Origin: Limonium bicolor
Taxonomy: Eukaryota; Streptophyta; Magnoliopsida; Caryophyllales; Plumbaginaceae
Length of the DNA: 64,000 nt
Direction: 5' to 3'
NCBI GenBank assembly: GCA_023374045.1
Contig: CM041776.1
Coordinates: 345,649,636 to 345,713,635, forward strand
Positions 1-11,433 of this stretch are shown here, piece after piece. The notes beneath the pieces are model-generated. The model was not told the origin of the DNA. It made no database searches and was given only the letters and a program-made list of their open reading frames with translations. The position numbers were made by a program, and so were the translations under genes. The stretch's first letter is position 1; the number at the start of each line of letters is the position of its first letter.

Positions 1-709
1 CGTACTTGTCAAAATAAAAAATATAGCAAGAAGGTGATGTTTCTAGCTGATATGGCTCACCCAAGGTTTGATGATGAAGGAAATGAAATCTTCTCTAGGA
101 CAATAGGTGTTTTCCCTCTTGCCACACGGAAGACCGCTATTAGACGCAACCATAACAAAGTAGCCAGAACGTTGGAAACTAAATCTATCACATTTGTGCC
201 GAGAGAAGTCATTCGTGAATTCTTAATTGAAAAGTTCATTTCTGCAATTCAAGAGAAGTGACCCATAGAGGATGCAACAAGGAAAATATTCATCCAACAA
301 GACAATGCAAGGACACATGTGGATCCAGATGATGAAGAATTTCAATTAGCAGCTTCACAAATTGAATTTGACATTAAATTGACCTATCAACCCGTAAATT
401 CACCAAATTTAAATATTTTAGATCTTGGATTTTTTAACTCCGTCCAATCACTACAAGGTAGATGAACTCATCCATGTTGTGGAAAATTCTTTTGAAGAGT
501 ACCCATCAAGTAGAATTAATCATTTTTGTTTGTCTTTGCAGCTTTGTATGAGGGAGAAAATGAAAAATGGAGGATCCAATCAATATAAAATTCCTCACAT
601 AAACAAACAAGGGTTAGAAAATGAGAATATTCTTCCAAGTGAAATTAGTTGTGACCATGATTTTGTACAAACAGTGAGGGACAAGTTGAAAAATACAAGT
701 CGTGATTAG
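1..709 (+). pseudogene. Mariner-like (DD39D) transposase, 3' part, broken
   Basis: The frame is open from the window edge to a TGA at 259-261 and matches the C-terminal half of plant mariner-like transposases (KVMFLADMAHPRFD, IQQDNARTH, NSPNLNILDLGFFNSVQSLQ). Two catalytic aspartates are visible: the D of QQDNA (codon 301-303) and the D of LDLG (421-423), with 39 residues between them as in plant DD39D elements. The first catalytic D lies off the window. Two lesions kill it: TGA at 259-261, where the family has the W of an EKWP-like motif, and a frameshift near 460, after which the frame continues (KVDELIHVVENSFEEY) to a stop at 707-709. The enzyme would cut and paste its element at TA sites. 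No clear terminal repeat follows. Confidence 0.85.
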
Positions 710-1096
710 TGAAAAAGTAATTTAATGAATTTATTTTCTTAATGGAGTATTATTATTTTTCTTTCTCAAAAAGTTATAGCTTCCTATATTACTCATCATT
801 TTCTCACTTTGTCATTTTCTTAATGGAGTATTTTTTAAAAAATTTACCATTGCTTCTCATTTTCCTTGTTGCTTTCTTCAGCAAAAATAGCGAGCTGCTT
901 TCTTCTTCCTCATCGAGTGTGATATCACCATTATAAAGATGAGTGTTGATTTATTTTATAATTAGGAAAAGCTGTCATGAGAGATTACATGACTAATAGA
1001 ACAATGTAGAGAATTGGGGCACACAAAAAAAGGAACACGTGCGTTTTCACTTTGCACAAGACTACCACAATTTCTTCTCTGCTCTTTTCTTTAGTC
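710..1096. other. AT-rich gap
   Basis: This stretch has T-rich runs and two copies of AATGGAGTATT (about 740 and 822) that may be decayed mariner terminal sequence. An AATAAA on the minus strand at 950-955 could end the minus-strand ORF beside it. Nothing else was recognised. Confidence 0.4.
950..955 (-). terminator. Possible polyadenylation signal
   Basis: A perfect AATAAA reads on the minus strand about 140 bases after the stop of the 1097-1393 ORF. That distance is normal for a plant 3' UTR, but the hexamer is common in AT-rich DNA. Confidence 0.25.
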
Positions 1097-1393
1097 TCAG
1101 CTTCGACCGTCACTTATGAACAGCTTGTTTGGAATTTTGATTCCTAACATTTCTAACATGAGACGTTCTATATTTGTATCATTCTTATTACAAGGAACTC
1201 TTGATCTATCGTAGATCTCGTCGAAGCGTTTTCTGATATCGCTCTCATCAAATATTGGTGTTGTTACTTTCTCCATCTCTAAGCAATCTATAGGCGGTAG
1301 ATTTAGATCAAATGGTCTTATTCTTTTCAGCTGATTATCATGATCTTTCTGGACATCACTTTCCATTTTGGGAATAATTTTGCTTATGTTCAT
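1097..1393 (-). CDS. Small hypothetical protein with DLN-type EAR motif
   Basis: This is a complete 98-codon frame (ATG at 1393-1391, TGA at 1099-1097). The product is hydrophilic and charged, with RPFDLNLPP at residues 26-34. That fits the DLNxxP and LxLxL forms of the EAR motif, which recruits TOPLESS-type corepressors in plants. A basic run (QLKRIR) precedes it, and the rest is acidic/basic with no membrane segment or signal peptide. A TATA-like site lies about 85 bases upstream and an AATAAA about 140 bases downstream, so it has the layout of a small single-exon gene. I do not recognise the family. Small plant proteins with FDLNLPP cores exist, but this could be a chance ORF or a fragment captured by a transposon. 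Confidence 0.45.
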   Translation of the reverse strand: MNISKIIPKMESDVQKDHDNQLKRIRPFDLNLPPIDCLEMEKVTTPIFDESDIRKRFDEIYDRSRVPCNKNDTNIERLMLEMLGIKIPNKLFISDGRS

Positions 1394-2028
1394 AACTAAG
1401 TGAGGCGCGAGGAAGAAGATAATTTTCTGGGTATAAAGAAGGGAATAATTAACTATCTCTTCCTTTTGTCCATATATAAAGGATAGATAAGTATTGGGAT
1501 TGGTTAATAATTAAGGGAATAATTAAAAGATTAATTAATGTCAGGAAAACATCAGTAGAATATTAGGAGTTGTTACTACTCCTATTAAATAGGGGTAACA
1601 TTGGAAAAAAGTAGTAAAATTTGCATTGAAAAGCTAAAATGACAATTAAAAAGTAACAAATCAAAACACTCAAAGCGATAAATAAAAATTAACAGAGAGA
1701 TAACTAACTCTCAGCTCCATTAGTATCTATCTACTCACCAGAAAATCAAGTTATCGTCTTGGAATGGGTTAGAAAAATGCGTTGTGCACGTCTCCCCCTT
1801 CGCTTTCCTCTCTCCCTCTATCTCCTTTTGTTGGCGTTTTCATTCTTGCCACTTGGCGTTCTCCAGCTGACTTCTAGCATGCACACATTCAGCCTCGACC
1901 ACCAGCAGAACCTAGCATCCTCTTTACTCTAGTGTTGTCCCTTTCCCTATCAATTTTAAGTGAATAAAGATTAGGAGTGCATTCGTGATATGAAGTTTCA
2001 CCACCATCGTTCTTTATAGCATTGTTTT
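1394..2028. other. Intergenic, nothing firm
   Basis: Apart from the TATA-like site, this is AT-rich sequence followed by a pyrimidine-rich stretch at about 1780-1930. The latter resembles the 5' leaders of plant LINEs but has no coding content I can support. Confidence 0.3.
1474..1486 (-). promoter_or_regulatory. Candidate TATA box
   Basis: The minus strand reads CCTTTATATATGG about 85 bases before the ATG at 1393. This would place a start site near 1445 and a 5' UTR of about 50 bases. It is inferred from position and composition only. Confidence 0.25.
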
Positions 2029-2320
2029 CACTACTAGAAAACATTCAATTGCCTACGGAAAAAAGTTCTATAGGTAATTACCTACGGATTACCTACGATT
2101 ATTTTAGGCCTATTGTAGATTGTTATACATATCCTACTAATTACCTACGGATTACTGATGGACAACTTACCAACGAAAGATTCTGTAAGTAATATTTGTA
2201 GAAAAAACAACAGAAAGATAGCGCCTAATGGTGTGTAATGTACACACAAAATACCTACGGAAAAAATCTGTAGGTAATTTGATCCATATATTACTGATGG
2301 AATACCCATCGGTTTACTAA
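2029..2320 (+). mobile_element. Orphan terminal segment of a CACTA element
   Basis: The segment starts with CACTACTAGAAAA, the typical end of plant CACTA (En/Spm) transposons. It continues with direct and inverted copies of a subterminal unit around CCTACGGA/TCCGTAGG (about 2051, 2083, 2140, 2257). Such repeats bind the TNPA-type accessory protein in this superfamily. No matching opposite end (CTAGTAGTG) is present downstream, so only one terminus remains. Confidence 0.6.
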
Positions 2321-2515
2321 ATTTTCATAATTTTCTAGGATAGTGGTAGGTCATCTTGTTTTTTATGGGATTATAATCCCTATGGAATTGTTCCATCGGT
2401 GATAGCTTTGGGATATATGACGTGTTTCTTGTGGCTCTTCGGCATTGCCTGCATTAGAGTGCCCTCAAGATTGTAAGACACCCAACATAGCGATAGGCTA
2501 TAGTCATTGCTTGCT

Positions 2516-4473
2516 ATGGATTCCATCACCGTCCAGTCCGTTGAGGGACTAGCATCTAGTGTGCTGATCTCACCCTCACGGCAGATGAGAAGCTCATGAT
2601 CCCTATGGATGAGGGCCAAATCAGAAGAGGTCCTCTAAGTCCATAGGATCCTTCTTGGAAAGCTATACTCTACTAAGAATGCAGATGTTTACACCTTCAA
2701 ATCCACCTTTGATCGGGTGTGGCAGATGGGTGGTAAGCTCAAAGTCCGTTGTTGTTGGGTCCAATCTCTTCATGTTCGAGGCAAGAATTGATCCCGGTAA
2801 TCCTAGCCTGAGGTCCTCAGACTATTGATGGTGTTTTCAAGTAATCGACAAAGTGAAAGCCCTTAAGGATCCTAACTTTCTTCACATGCCTATCTGGGTG
2901 AGGATCTATGATGTCCTGTTCTCTCTTCTTCACAAAGGATTTATAGAGTGTATTGGTCCCAACTTGGTAGCCTCCGGCGTTCAACGTGGATAAGGATGGC
3001 CTGGGGGTGATTACCTTAAGTTTAGAGTGTTGATTGATCTCCGCAAACCTCACCTTCGTGTGTTAAGTTTTGGTGGAAAATTCAATTGGCTTTACACATC
3101 ACTTATAAAAAGTTACCTTCCATATGCTTCAAGTGCAGTCCACCAAAGATTTCCGATCAGTCAGAACCCTCAGCTGGAGTGTTCCCTTATGGCCATGGAT
3201 GCACGCATTAATGGTGCCCATCGGTTCCGAATAGAACCACCGGGTAGAATCGGAACCGATTGGAACCTGTTAGGAACAGGAACCGCACCTGAACGAAGCG
3301 AATACAAATACACATTTTAGGATTCAAGGCTGAACCAGAACAGCTTGGAACCACCCTTGGATTTGGAGCCGTAGAACCGGAACCAATGGAACCACCCCGG
3401 AACCGCACTGAAACCGGTAAAACTAGTCGTTGGTCAAATGTCAAAACGACATTGTTTTGACCCAAAGGTATGCACTCTTCTGAGAACCAGTCAGAACTGC
3501 CCCAGAACCAGTCGGAAACGGTCGGAACCGCTTCGGAACCGGAATCGAAACTGCTTCAGAACTGGTCGGAACTGCTTTTTTGAGCGAATCCGAAGCGAAT
3601 ACAGTTTTCGGAGCTGGAACCGCCCCATAACCGCCCTGACCGGTTCCAAATTTGAATACACATTTCTTGGAACCGAAACCGGCGGAACCGGAATCGGAAC
3701 CGTGGCCACCTTTAGCACGCATCCAACCCTCGACCATGTAAAAAAATCCTCGACTGATGATGATTATGAATTTTGGAAAATCATCTACGGATTAGACTTG
3801 CCTCAGGATGGGCGGGACTTAAAACAGGCTAGCCCTTCAGTGAATAACTCAGTAGGGATGAGCACCAAGGAATCAAGGATAAATCTCCCCTCTCAGCACA
3901 GTGGCTGCTCTAGTCCCCCGGGGTCCTCGGGTAGGAAGAGAAGGCACATCGATCGGGCCCTGAAAGAAGATACCGATGAAGTTAACCACTCTCCCCGTAA
4001 AATTGATCCTCATGCATGGCGATACAAAAGGGCAAGTCATGCTCTCTTGTCAAAGAACCACAACTGTTTGTTCACTTGGTTCACATGCAGGAGCCCAACC
4101 CATAGATTGCTTCTCATGGCTTGGAGGTAATCCCTGGCCCGGCTAGGGGTTGCCCGGAGCAATGAAGGTATTTGTTCAAAGCTCTCGGGATCAACATCCA
4201 AGTTCCTTATGTTCTTGCCTCGTGTATGGTAAAGCCATTAAACTCTCTTCCGGTTCATCTTGCGGTAGCTTATATGTTGGTGTTAAAATAATTGTCTTTG
4301 GGCTTTGTATCCACTTGTCTTTCTTTATCACATTAGCCGGCGGGAGCCTATATCCCTTCTCTCTAAGGACCTATGTGCTTATGGTCTTGATTAGCTTCAA
4401 CATCTAGGTTTGGGTGTACTTATCCTATGTATTCAAGGCTTATCTAATGAATTACTAGTTCAAAAAAAAAACT
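2516..4473 (+). pseudogene. LINE remnant: ORF1 (DUF4283 type) plus poly-A tail, no ORF2
   Basis: Between an ATG near 2516 and about 4080 the three plus frames together carry a plant L1 ORF1 protein: GKLYSTKNADVYTFKSTFDR (about 2655-2720), the RNA-binding DUF4283 core, IDKVKALKDPNFLHMPIWVR (about 2850-2905), then LPSICFKCS of the CCHC knuckle (about 3115). After a hAT insertion it resumes with DYEFWKIIYGLDLP (3763 on). Many frameshifts and stops show it is dead. The sequence then passes quickly to a tail of ten A residues (4464-4473) with no endonuclease or reverse transcriptase. It therefore lost ORF2 or was a non-autonomous derivative. The LINE at 23314 has the same family architecture. Confidence 0.75.
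3209..3714. mobile_element. hAT MITE inside LINE ORF1
   Basis: This 506-bp element is flanked by a perfect 8-bp target duplication, GCACGCAT (3201-3208 and 3715-3722), as expected for hAT transposition. The ends are imperfect inverted repeats: TAATGGTGCCCATCGGTTCC on the left and the complement of TAAAGGTGGCCACGGTTCC on the right. The interior is made almost only of GGAACCGG/GGTTCC units in both directions. It has no transposase and depends on an autonomous relative. The element at 18612-19554 has the same ends. Confidence 0.9.
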
Positions 4474-4673
4474 AACTCAGCTTCCAAAAATCATTAAGCC
4501 CTCGTTTAATGAGTTTCTCAATAATATTTTTTTGATCACCACCATTAAACATCAGGGATAACCTATAACATATCTCTACAAGTACAAATTAACATCAAGG
4601 AAAAAAAATACAAATTGGGCCAAACAAAAACCAACAATATGACAAAAGTACAAACTAGGCAGGGGATAACCAC
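4474..4673. other. Short AT-rich spacer
   Basis: The sequence lies between the LINE tail and the first base of the next hAT element; no feature was recognised. Confidence 0.4.
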
Positions 4674-7632
4674 TACACCTGACAATTCGGCTCACTCGGT
4701 TTGGGTTCGATTTGGGTCGGTTCGGGTCAATTTGTAGATATTTACTATTTGGTTCTATTCGGATCGGGTGGGGTCCATCTGGTATAAATTAGATTCGGGT
4801 GACTTTTGTTTGGTTAAGCTTGGCTTTGGGCTCTTTCGGTTCGGGTTAGCCTATGCGTCATTTGGTTTTTTCGAGTTATATGTCAAATTTGGGTGACTTA
4901 TCCGGGTAAGGTTTGATTGACAAAAATTCTAAAGTACGAATTTTAAGCAACCTTTGTAACTTGTATATGGTTCATATGCGGCTCCAGATCTTTTAATATA
5001 GTGTTACTCTTGATCAAAACTGCAATTGTGTATTAGTTAACAAAATAAAATTGGATGACAATTTTTGTATATGAATTTTTAACTATACATTTATTAATTG
5101 TCTTGACCAAGTATACATTAAAATTTTATGAATTAGTGGTTAATATTCGGCACTCGACACCCAGTCTACCCCGCCCATGCCCGACATCGTGCCTTCTGTC
5201 ATCCCACGTCTGTCACACCCCGCGCTCATCATCTCGCGCAAGCGTTGCGTGCTTGCACCCATCCATCCTTGCCTCGTGTAGGCATCATGCGCCCACGCCC
5301 ATCCATCAACATTCAAACCATTCCTAAGTCCTAAACATAAAGAAACTTATGTTTATAAAAATAAAGAGTAATATAAAATAGTAATGATACACATTACTCT
5401 GTCTTATAAAATATTTTAGGTTATGTTATCAAGGTAGATGAAATAATCTGGCGGAGATTATTCTTCCTCCTAAATGCTAGTCTATCCCACACTTCACAAT
5501 AATTAGACCTGGCAAAAGTGACCCGAACCCAAAAAACCGAACTAAACCAATCCGACCCGAATCCGAATCTCAACCGAAAACTAGAACTTGATAAATGACC
5601 CGAAATCCGAAACAAACCGACCCGGACCAAACCGAACCGTATTATTGCAAAACCGAGAATAAACCACAATCCACAACCATCCGAACCGAAGTCATCCGAA
5701 CCAAAATCAACCGAACAGAAGTCACCCATAACCCGACGATGACCTGAAATCCAAAGTGACCCGAACCGAAATCAACTGAAAACCAACCGAACCGAACCCT
5801 AACCAAATCCAACCAAACCAAAAGCATTGTGACCCGAAAGAAGATATTGCATTAATTATGGGAGACAATGAAAATAAAGCAGTTAATCATTACTTAATAA
5901 TGGCGTACGTATGAAAAAGTATTAACAAACTTATATACAAGACAATTATTTTAAATATACAACAAATATTGCATTATAAAATTTTAAAGTAATTAATTAT
6001 CATGCATCTTCATTAATCACACAACTAATGATAAATGATGATAATGGGTTACAAATCAATGATATATTCATAAGAACCAAAAATATTTTTATATTTAGAC
6101 TCCAATTCTTCAGTGATTCGTATCATTCTTGTATTAATTATTCATATATTGAAGGTGTTTTTATTCATTTGAATTTTTCAAGCCTCTATCCAATCTTGTG
6201 AAAAACTCTTCCTTATTAGCAAAATGCATAAATTTTTAATATACTTGAAGGTTTTTACCTATGTAGCAAAAATTTTACGCTTCTGAATAGTTCTCCATCA
6301 TTAACAGTTTTTAACTACTATAACAAAACTCATCAAAACTTATTAACTAATTCCATCGCTAACTATTAATATATTGAAAAACCAAGTTACTACACTTTGA
6401 TACAAATTTAATAACTATCCACAAAAAAACTTTATTTGTACTCATCTCAAAACAATGAAACTTCTAAATAATCTAAAGCTACATCATTAATTATGTTAAG
6501 TTAAGAGTTGGTTACTAAAGTATAACATGAGGCAAATTATAATTATTAGTTTAAATTAATCTTGTATATACATTCATACTTGTTGAGATTGAAGTCAAAT
6601 TTACATATCATGATTGTTGAGTTGCTTGATTCTGTAATGTCAACCGAATTTAACCAAATAATTGACCCAAATTAAACCCATGACCTAAAAGCCCTGAATA
6701 AACCCAAGGCTAACCCGAACCGAAAATTACCCGACCTGAAGTCACCCTAGCCGAAAGTCAACCAAACCGAAAGTCACCCAAACCAATCCAAACCGACCCG
6801 AAATTTCAACAAACCACTCAACCCAAACAAACCGAATTCACCCAACCCGATCCAACCCGAACCAAATACTGAACGATTTGAAATCAACCCGAACAGAACC
6901 GAACCGAGCCGAACCCAAACAGATTGACCCGAACGGCCACCTCTAACAATAATCTACCATTGAGAATATTTATTTTCCTCGTTTTATTGCGTAATTTTCT
7001 TTAGGCATATACACATCAATCTTAGTTAGTATATGTCTCCAGTGAAAAGTTGAGGTTTTAAAATTAAACTTTATCAACATTTAAACCATTCCCAAGCCTC
7101 ATGTTGTAAATGTAAAAAAACCTAACTTTATTAATATCAAAATTAGTAGAGTATAAAATCATAATGATACACATTAAATTGTATTATACAACTTTTTAAA
7201 GCAAAACATCTATAGTTTGTAGCAAAACATCTAGTGTGAGAAAAAAAACATCACAATTTCTGAATGTTGTAATATAACAAGGCTTGATGCTTAAAGATGT
7301 CCAATATATATAATCATTTGTGAGCAATGAACACTTATTGGATGTATAAATCTTCATCATGTGTTTTTGGTTTCAAGATTACTTGTATGGTTGGAATAAA
7401 TATAGTAGATTTAGATTTAACAAAGCATTCGGGTGAGTTTGGTTTGGGCTGATTCGAGTGAAGTCGGTTCTGGTGGATTCAGGTTGTACAAAATGTTTGT
7501 TTGATTCGGTTTTGATTTGGTTCTATTTGAATTTTCAGATCATATTTCGGGTCACACTATTCAGGTCAAAATCGGGTTTGAATTAGATTGGATCAGATCA
7601 GTTTTTTTGTTTGGGTCACCTCTGTCAGACTA
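4674..7632. mobile_element. Non-autonomous hAT element (outer of a nested pair)
   Basis: A perfect 8-bp duplication, ATAACCAC, flanks the element (4666-4673 and 7633-7640). The ends are short and diverged (TACACCTGAC left, complement of TAGTCTGACAGAGGTG right). Both subterminal zones (4690-4900 and 7430-7610) are rich in GGTTCGGG/GATTCGG repeats. No transposase frame is seen. It holds a second hAT at 5504-6945; without it and its duplication the element is about 1.5 kb. Confidence 0.85.
5504..6945. mobile_element. hAT element nested in the outer hAT
   Basis: The 1442-bp element is bounded by perfect copies of ACAATAAT (5496-5503 and 6946-6953). The ends are TAGACCTGGCAAAAGTG on the left and the complement of TAGAGGTGGCCGTTCGG on the right, a widespread plant hAT end type. 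Subterminal zones (about 5520-5830 and 6660-6935) are dense in CCGAACC/GACCCGAA motifs. The AT-rich core codes for nothing recognisable, so it is non-autonomous. Confidence 0.9.
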
Positions 7633-7696
7633 ATAACCACCGTCTAAAGAGAGTACAAGGGATACTAATCGAGTAAAGTAAAAAATAAATAAAAAT

Positions 7697-7839
7697 TGTT
7701 GTAAATGAGAGAATAAGGAAAGAGTAGAAAGCGGTAATCAGGTTTTCATTCACTTAACAACTGAGTACAATGGTCTCTATTTATAGAGAAAAAGGGATAA
7801 CCCAAAGGGGTAATATGGACATTCACTATATATATAACA
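7697..7839 (-). repeat. Copia 3' LTR
   Basis: This 143-bp LTR reads TGTTATAT...CAACA on the minus strand and is closely similar to 13170-13310. A purine-rich tract (AAGGGAGAG) lies immediately 5' of it on the minus strand. It is very short for a plant copia LTR. Confidence 0.85.
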
Positions 7840-7963
7840 CTCTCCCTTGAATGTCCGATATTGATTGCCTCGTTAAAAACCTTGCTTGGAAAAACCCAGT
7901 GGGATAAAAACCAAGACTAAGGAAAAAAGAGTGCAATCATAAGTTCTCCCCCTGAACTAAACG

Positions 7964-8638
7964 TCACTTCAAGTCTCTGAATCTACATAGCCTAATCTTG
8001 CGGATTAACTTTTCAAAAGTTGAAGTTGGAAGTGACTTGGTGAATATATCTGCCAAATTCTCGCTTGAACGGATTTGTTGTATATCAATTTCTCCATTCT
8101 TCTGAAGCTCATGGGTGTAGAAAAACTTGGGAGATATGTGCTTCGTTCTATCTCCTTTGATGTACCCGTCTCTCATCTGGGCTATACAAGCCGCATTGTC
8201 TTCATATAATGTCGTGGGAATTTTCTGATCAAAAGATAGGCCACACTTCTCTTGTACATGTTGGATCATGGACCTCAACCAAACACATTTTCGACTGGCT
8301 TCGTGTATTGCTAGAATTTCTGCATGATTAGAGGAGGTGGCGACACTCGTTTGCTTTATAGACTTCCATGATATGGCCGTACCTCCATGAGTAAATACAT
8401 AACCTGTTTGTGACCTTGCATTGTGAGGATCAGATAGGTAGCCAGCATCGGCATAACCTACTAGACCAGACTTAAGTATCTTTGGAAAGAATAACCCCAT
8501 ATCCATTGTACCTCGAAGATAACGGAGTACATGCTTAACACCATTCCAATGTCTTTTTGTAGGAGCAAAGCTATATCTTGCTAATAGATTTACAGAGAAT
8601 GCTATATCAGGTCGAGTATAACTCGCCAAGTACGTCAA
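7964..8638 (-). pseudogene. Copia RNase H and pol C-terminus
   Basis: The 224-codon frame covers the end of the RT connection (YLASYTRPDIAFSVNLLARY) and the whole copia RNase H. The acidic motif residues are in GYADAGYLSD, SSNHAEILAIHEA and LYEDNAACI, followed by the usual ENLADIFTKSLP end. RNase H removes genomic RNA from the RNA:DNA hybrid. The domain itself is uninterrupted, but its link to RT is broken by a frameshift near 8710. Confidence 0.85.
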
Positions 8639-8652
8639 TGCTCCAATAGTAC

Positions 8653-9744
8653 TTAGATATGGGACTTCAGGACCAAGTAAGTCTTCGTCACTTTCACGGG
8701 GTCTAAATGGGTCCTTACATCTAGGGACCTTACAACCATTGGGGAGCTCAACGGATGAGCGTGATCCATATAAAATCTTTTCAACACCTTTGTAATATAT
8801 TGAGTCTGGTGTAGGAATACCCCACTTGGTGAATGCTCGAGTTGCAGTCCTAAGCAGAACTTTGTCTTACCAAGATCTTTTATTTCAAATTCTGACTTTA
8901 AACATTCAACAGCTTGTTGAAGTTCTGCAGATGTTCCAATTATGTTGAGGTCATCAACATAGACTGCAATTATGACAATCCAAGATCCACTTTTCCTTAT
9001 GAATATACAGGGACAAATCGAGTCATTCTTATAGCCTTTCTTAAGCAAGAAGTCGCTAAGGCGATTATACCACATACGGCCCGACTGCTTTAGTCCTTAG
9101 AGGGATTTATTCAATTTAATAGAGAACTTTTCTCTAGAGCTTGATTTAAATGCTTCGGGCAATTTAAATCCCTCTGGTAGCCTCATATAAATGTCGCTAT
9201 CAAGCGATCCATATAGATAGGCTGTGACCACATCCATTAAACGAAACTCAAGATTTTCTTGGATTGCCAAACTAATCAAGTATCTAAAACTTGTGGCATC
9301 CATAACTGGGGAATAAGTTTCTTCATAGTCAATACCAGGTCTTTGACTAAAACCGTGTGCAACTAGACGAGCTTTGTATCTCATTTCATTTTGCTCGTTT
9401 CTTTTTCGCACAAACACCCATTTATAACCAACTGGTTTTATCTTACTGGGTGTATGGACCACTGGTCCAAAGACCTCACGTTTTTTAAGTGAGTTTAATT
9501 CTGCTTCAATAGCATCTTTCCATTTTGGCCAATCATTTCTTTGTCTGCATTCTTCAACATACTTTGGTTCATGATCCTCTTCATTATTCATAACTTGTAG
9601 CGCTACAATATATGCAAAAATTTCATCGACGTCAATTTCATGTCGGTTCCATCGAATTCCAGTCATGACATAGTTGATCGAGATCTCTTCATTATCAATA
9701 TTTGTTTCAGGTACCTGATTTTTCTGCATTTCTGCAACTGTCAT
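8653..9744 (-). pseudogene. Copia reverse transcriptase
   Basis: Two minus-strand blocks in one frame make the RT. 9744-9097 carries WPKWKDAIEAELNSL, KWVFVRKRN, ARLVAHGFSQRPGIDYEETY and VVTAYLYG. 9075-8653 carries GYKNDSICPCIFIRKSG and the catalytic AVYVDD (codons at 8950-8961). They are separated by a TAA at 9099-9097, in place of the Y of the usual SLYGLKQSGRMW motif. A frameshift near 8710 ends the second block. RT makes the cDNA; this copy cannot make a full enzyme. Confidence 0.9.
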
Positions 9745-9779
9745 GTCTACAGACTCTTCAAGAGTCTCACCCTTTTCAC

Positions 9780-11433
9780 TTAGACCATCTTTAATGCATG
9801 CTCCCTTTCGTTTTCGAGGGTTTTTATCTTTGGAACCGACTGGTCTACCACGTTTATACGTGTGTTAGACTCATTTGCAACCTGTCCATGGACATCAATT
9901 CTAGCGGGAGCATTTTTAGCTGGCACATACGACTGTGTCACCTGATTTAGGTCAGTAAATGCATCAGGCAATTGGTTTGCCAGCTTTTGGAGATTAATAA
10001 TATGTTGAACATCTTGTTCACATTGCTTAGTGCGAGGATCATAATGTAGTAATGATGGTTCGTTCCATGTAATCTCCTTTACCAATTGCTTATTTTCTCC
10101 CCCTAATGATGGGAAATGTGACTCATCAAAATGACAGTCAGCAAATCGAGCTGTAAACAAGTCCCCAGTTGTTGGCTCGAGATATCTAATAATTGAGGCA
10201 GATTCAAGCCCAACAACATTCCCATTCTTCTTTGAGGCCCCATTTTGGTTCTTTGCGGTGGAGGTATAGGAACATATACCGCACAACCGAAAATCCTCAG
10301 GTGAGAGATATTGGGTTCTTGACCCGTAACCATTTGTAATGGTGACAACTTATTAAAGCTTGTTGGCCTGATGCGAATCAAGGTAGCTGCATGTAATATA
10401 GCATGTCCCCACGCAGATACTGGGAGTTTGATCTCATTAGTAACGGTCTTGCAATTAACTGCAGACGTTTGATCAAAGATTCTGCCAAACCATTTTGGGT
10501 ATGCACATGAGCTACTGGATGTTCAATGGTTATTCCAATGGACATGCAATAGTCATTGAAGGCCTTGGAGGTAAATTCACCAGCATTATCCATGCGTATG
10601 GATTTGATTTGATTATCAGGAAAATTGGCTCGCAATCGAATTAACTGAGCCAATAATCTTGCAAATGCCATATTACGGGTTGATAATAAGCTAACATGTG
10701 ACCATCTGGTTGATGCATCTATCAAAACCAGAAAATATCTAAATGGTCCACATGGTGGATGGATAGGTCCACATATATCACCCTGAATCCTTTCGAGAAA
10801 AGCAATCGGCTTTATCTCGAGTTTAACTGGTGATGGCCTTATAATTAGTTTTCCTTGAGAACAAGCAATACACGGAAAACTATTTAGTTGAAGAAACTTT
10901 TTGTTTTTCAACATATGACCACATGAATTTTCCATAATTCTTCGCATCATGATGGAACCGGGATGGCCTAACCGGTCATGCCAAGTTTTGAAATCATCAA
11001 AATATTTCAGTTTTTCAACAACATGTATTTCTGTTGTATTAATATATGCAGGGTACAACCCAGAGGAAATAGCAACTAGCTTTTCCAACATTTGTCTCTT
11101 TCCAGCTATCACTTTTGTGATGCCAATATATTCAACATTTCCATCATTCCCCGTCTCAATGTGATACCCATTCCGGCGTATATCAATGAAACTCAACAGG
11201 TTTCTTTGAGACGTGCTGAAAAATAATGCATTTTCAATGCATATTTTTGTTCCCTTAGGTAGTAGAATAATGGTTGCTTTTCCAGACCCTTCAACAATAC
11301 TCGTACTACCTGATATGGTAGTAACCTTTGGCGCATAATTTCGTAAATAAGAAAAGTATTTCTTACTCTTAAGAATTGTGTGCGTTGCAGCACCATCAAT
11401 AAGACATACGTCTTCACCATCCATCAATGACAT
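9780..11433 (-). pseudogene. Copia protease-integrase
   Basis: The frame 11433-10378 starts inside protease (CLIDGAATHTIL, catalytic D at 11397-11395). It continues through the GAG-pre-integrase zinc region (HDRLGHPG ... CIACSQGK) into the integrase core, with D in IQGDICGP, D in IRMDNAGEF and E in NGLAESLIKRL. The C-terminal part (LRIFGCAVYVP, then YLEPTTGDLFTARFADCHFD) lies in other frames at 10381-10103 and 10286-9780. At least two frameshifts, near 10420 and 10240, therefore disrupt it. Integrase inserts the cDNA. No frame upstream resembles Gag, so this is the first recognisable protein of the element. Confidence 0.85.

Noticed and set aside
3438..4130. 230-codon plus-strand ORF
   Set aside because: It is a chimera of hAT subterminal repeats and the LINE ORF1 tail across the MITE boundary, not a gene.
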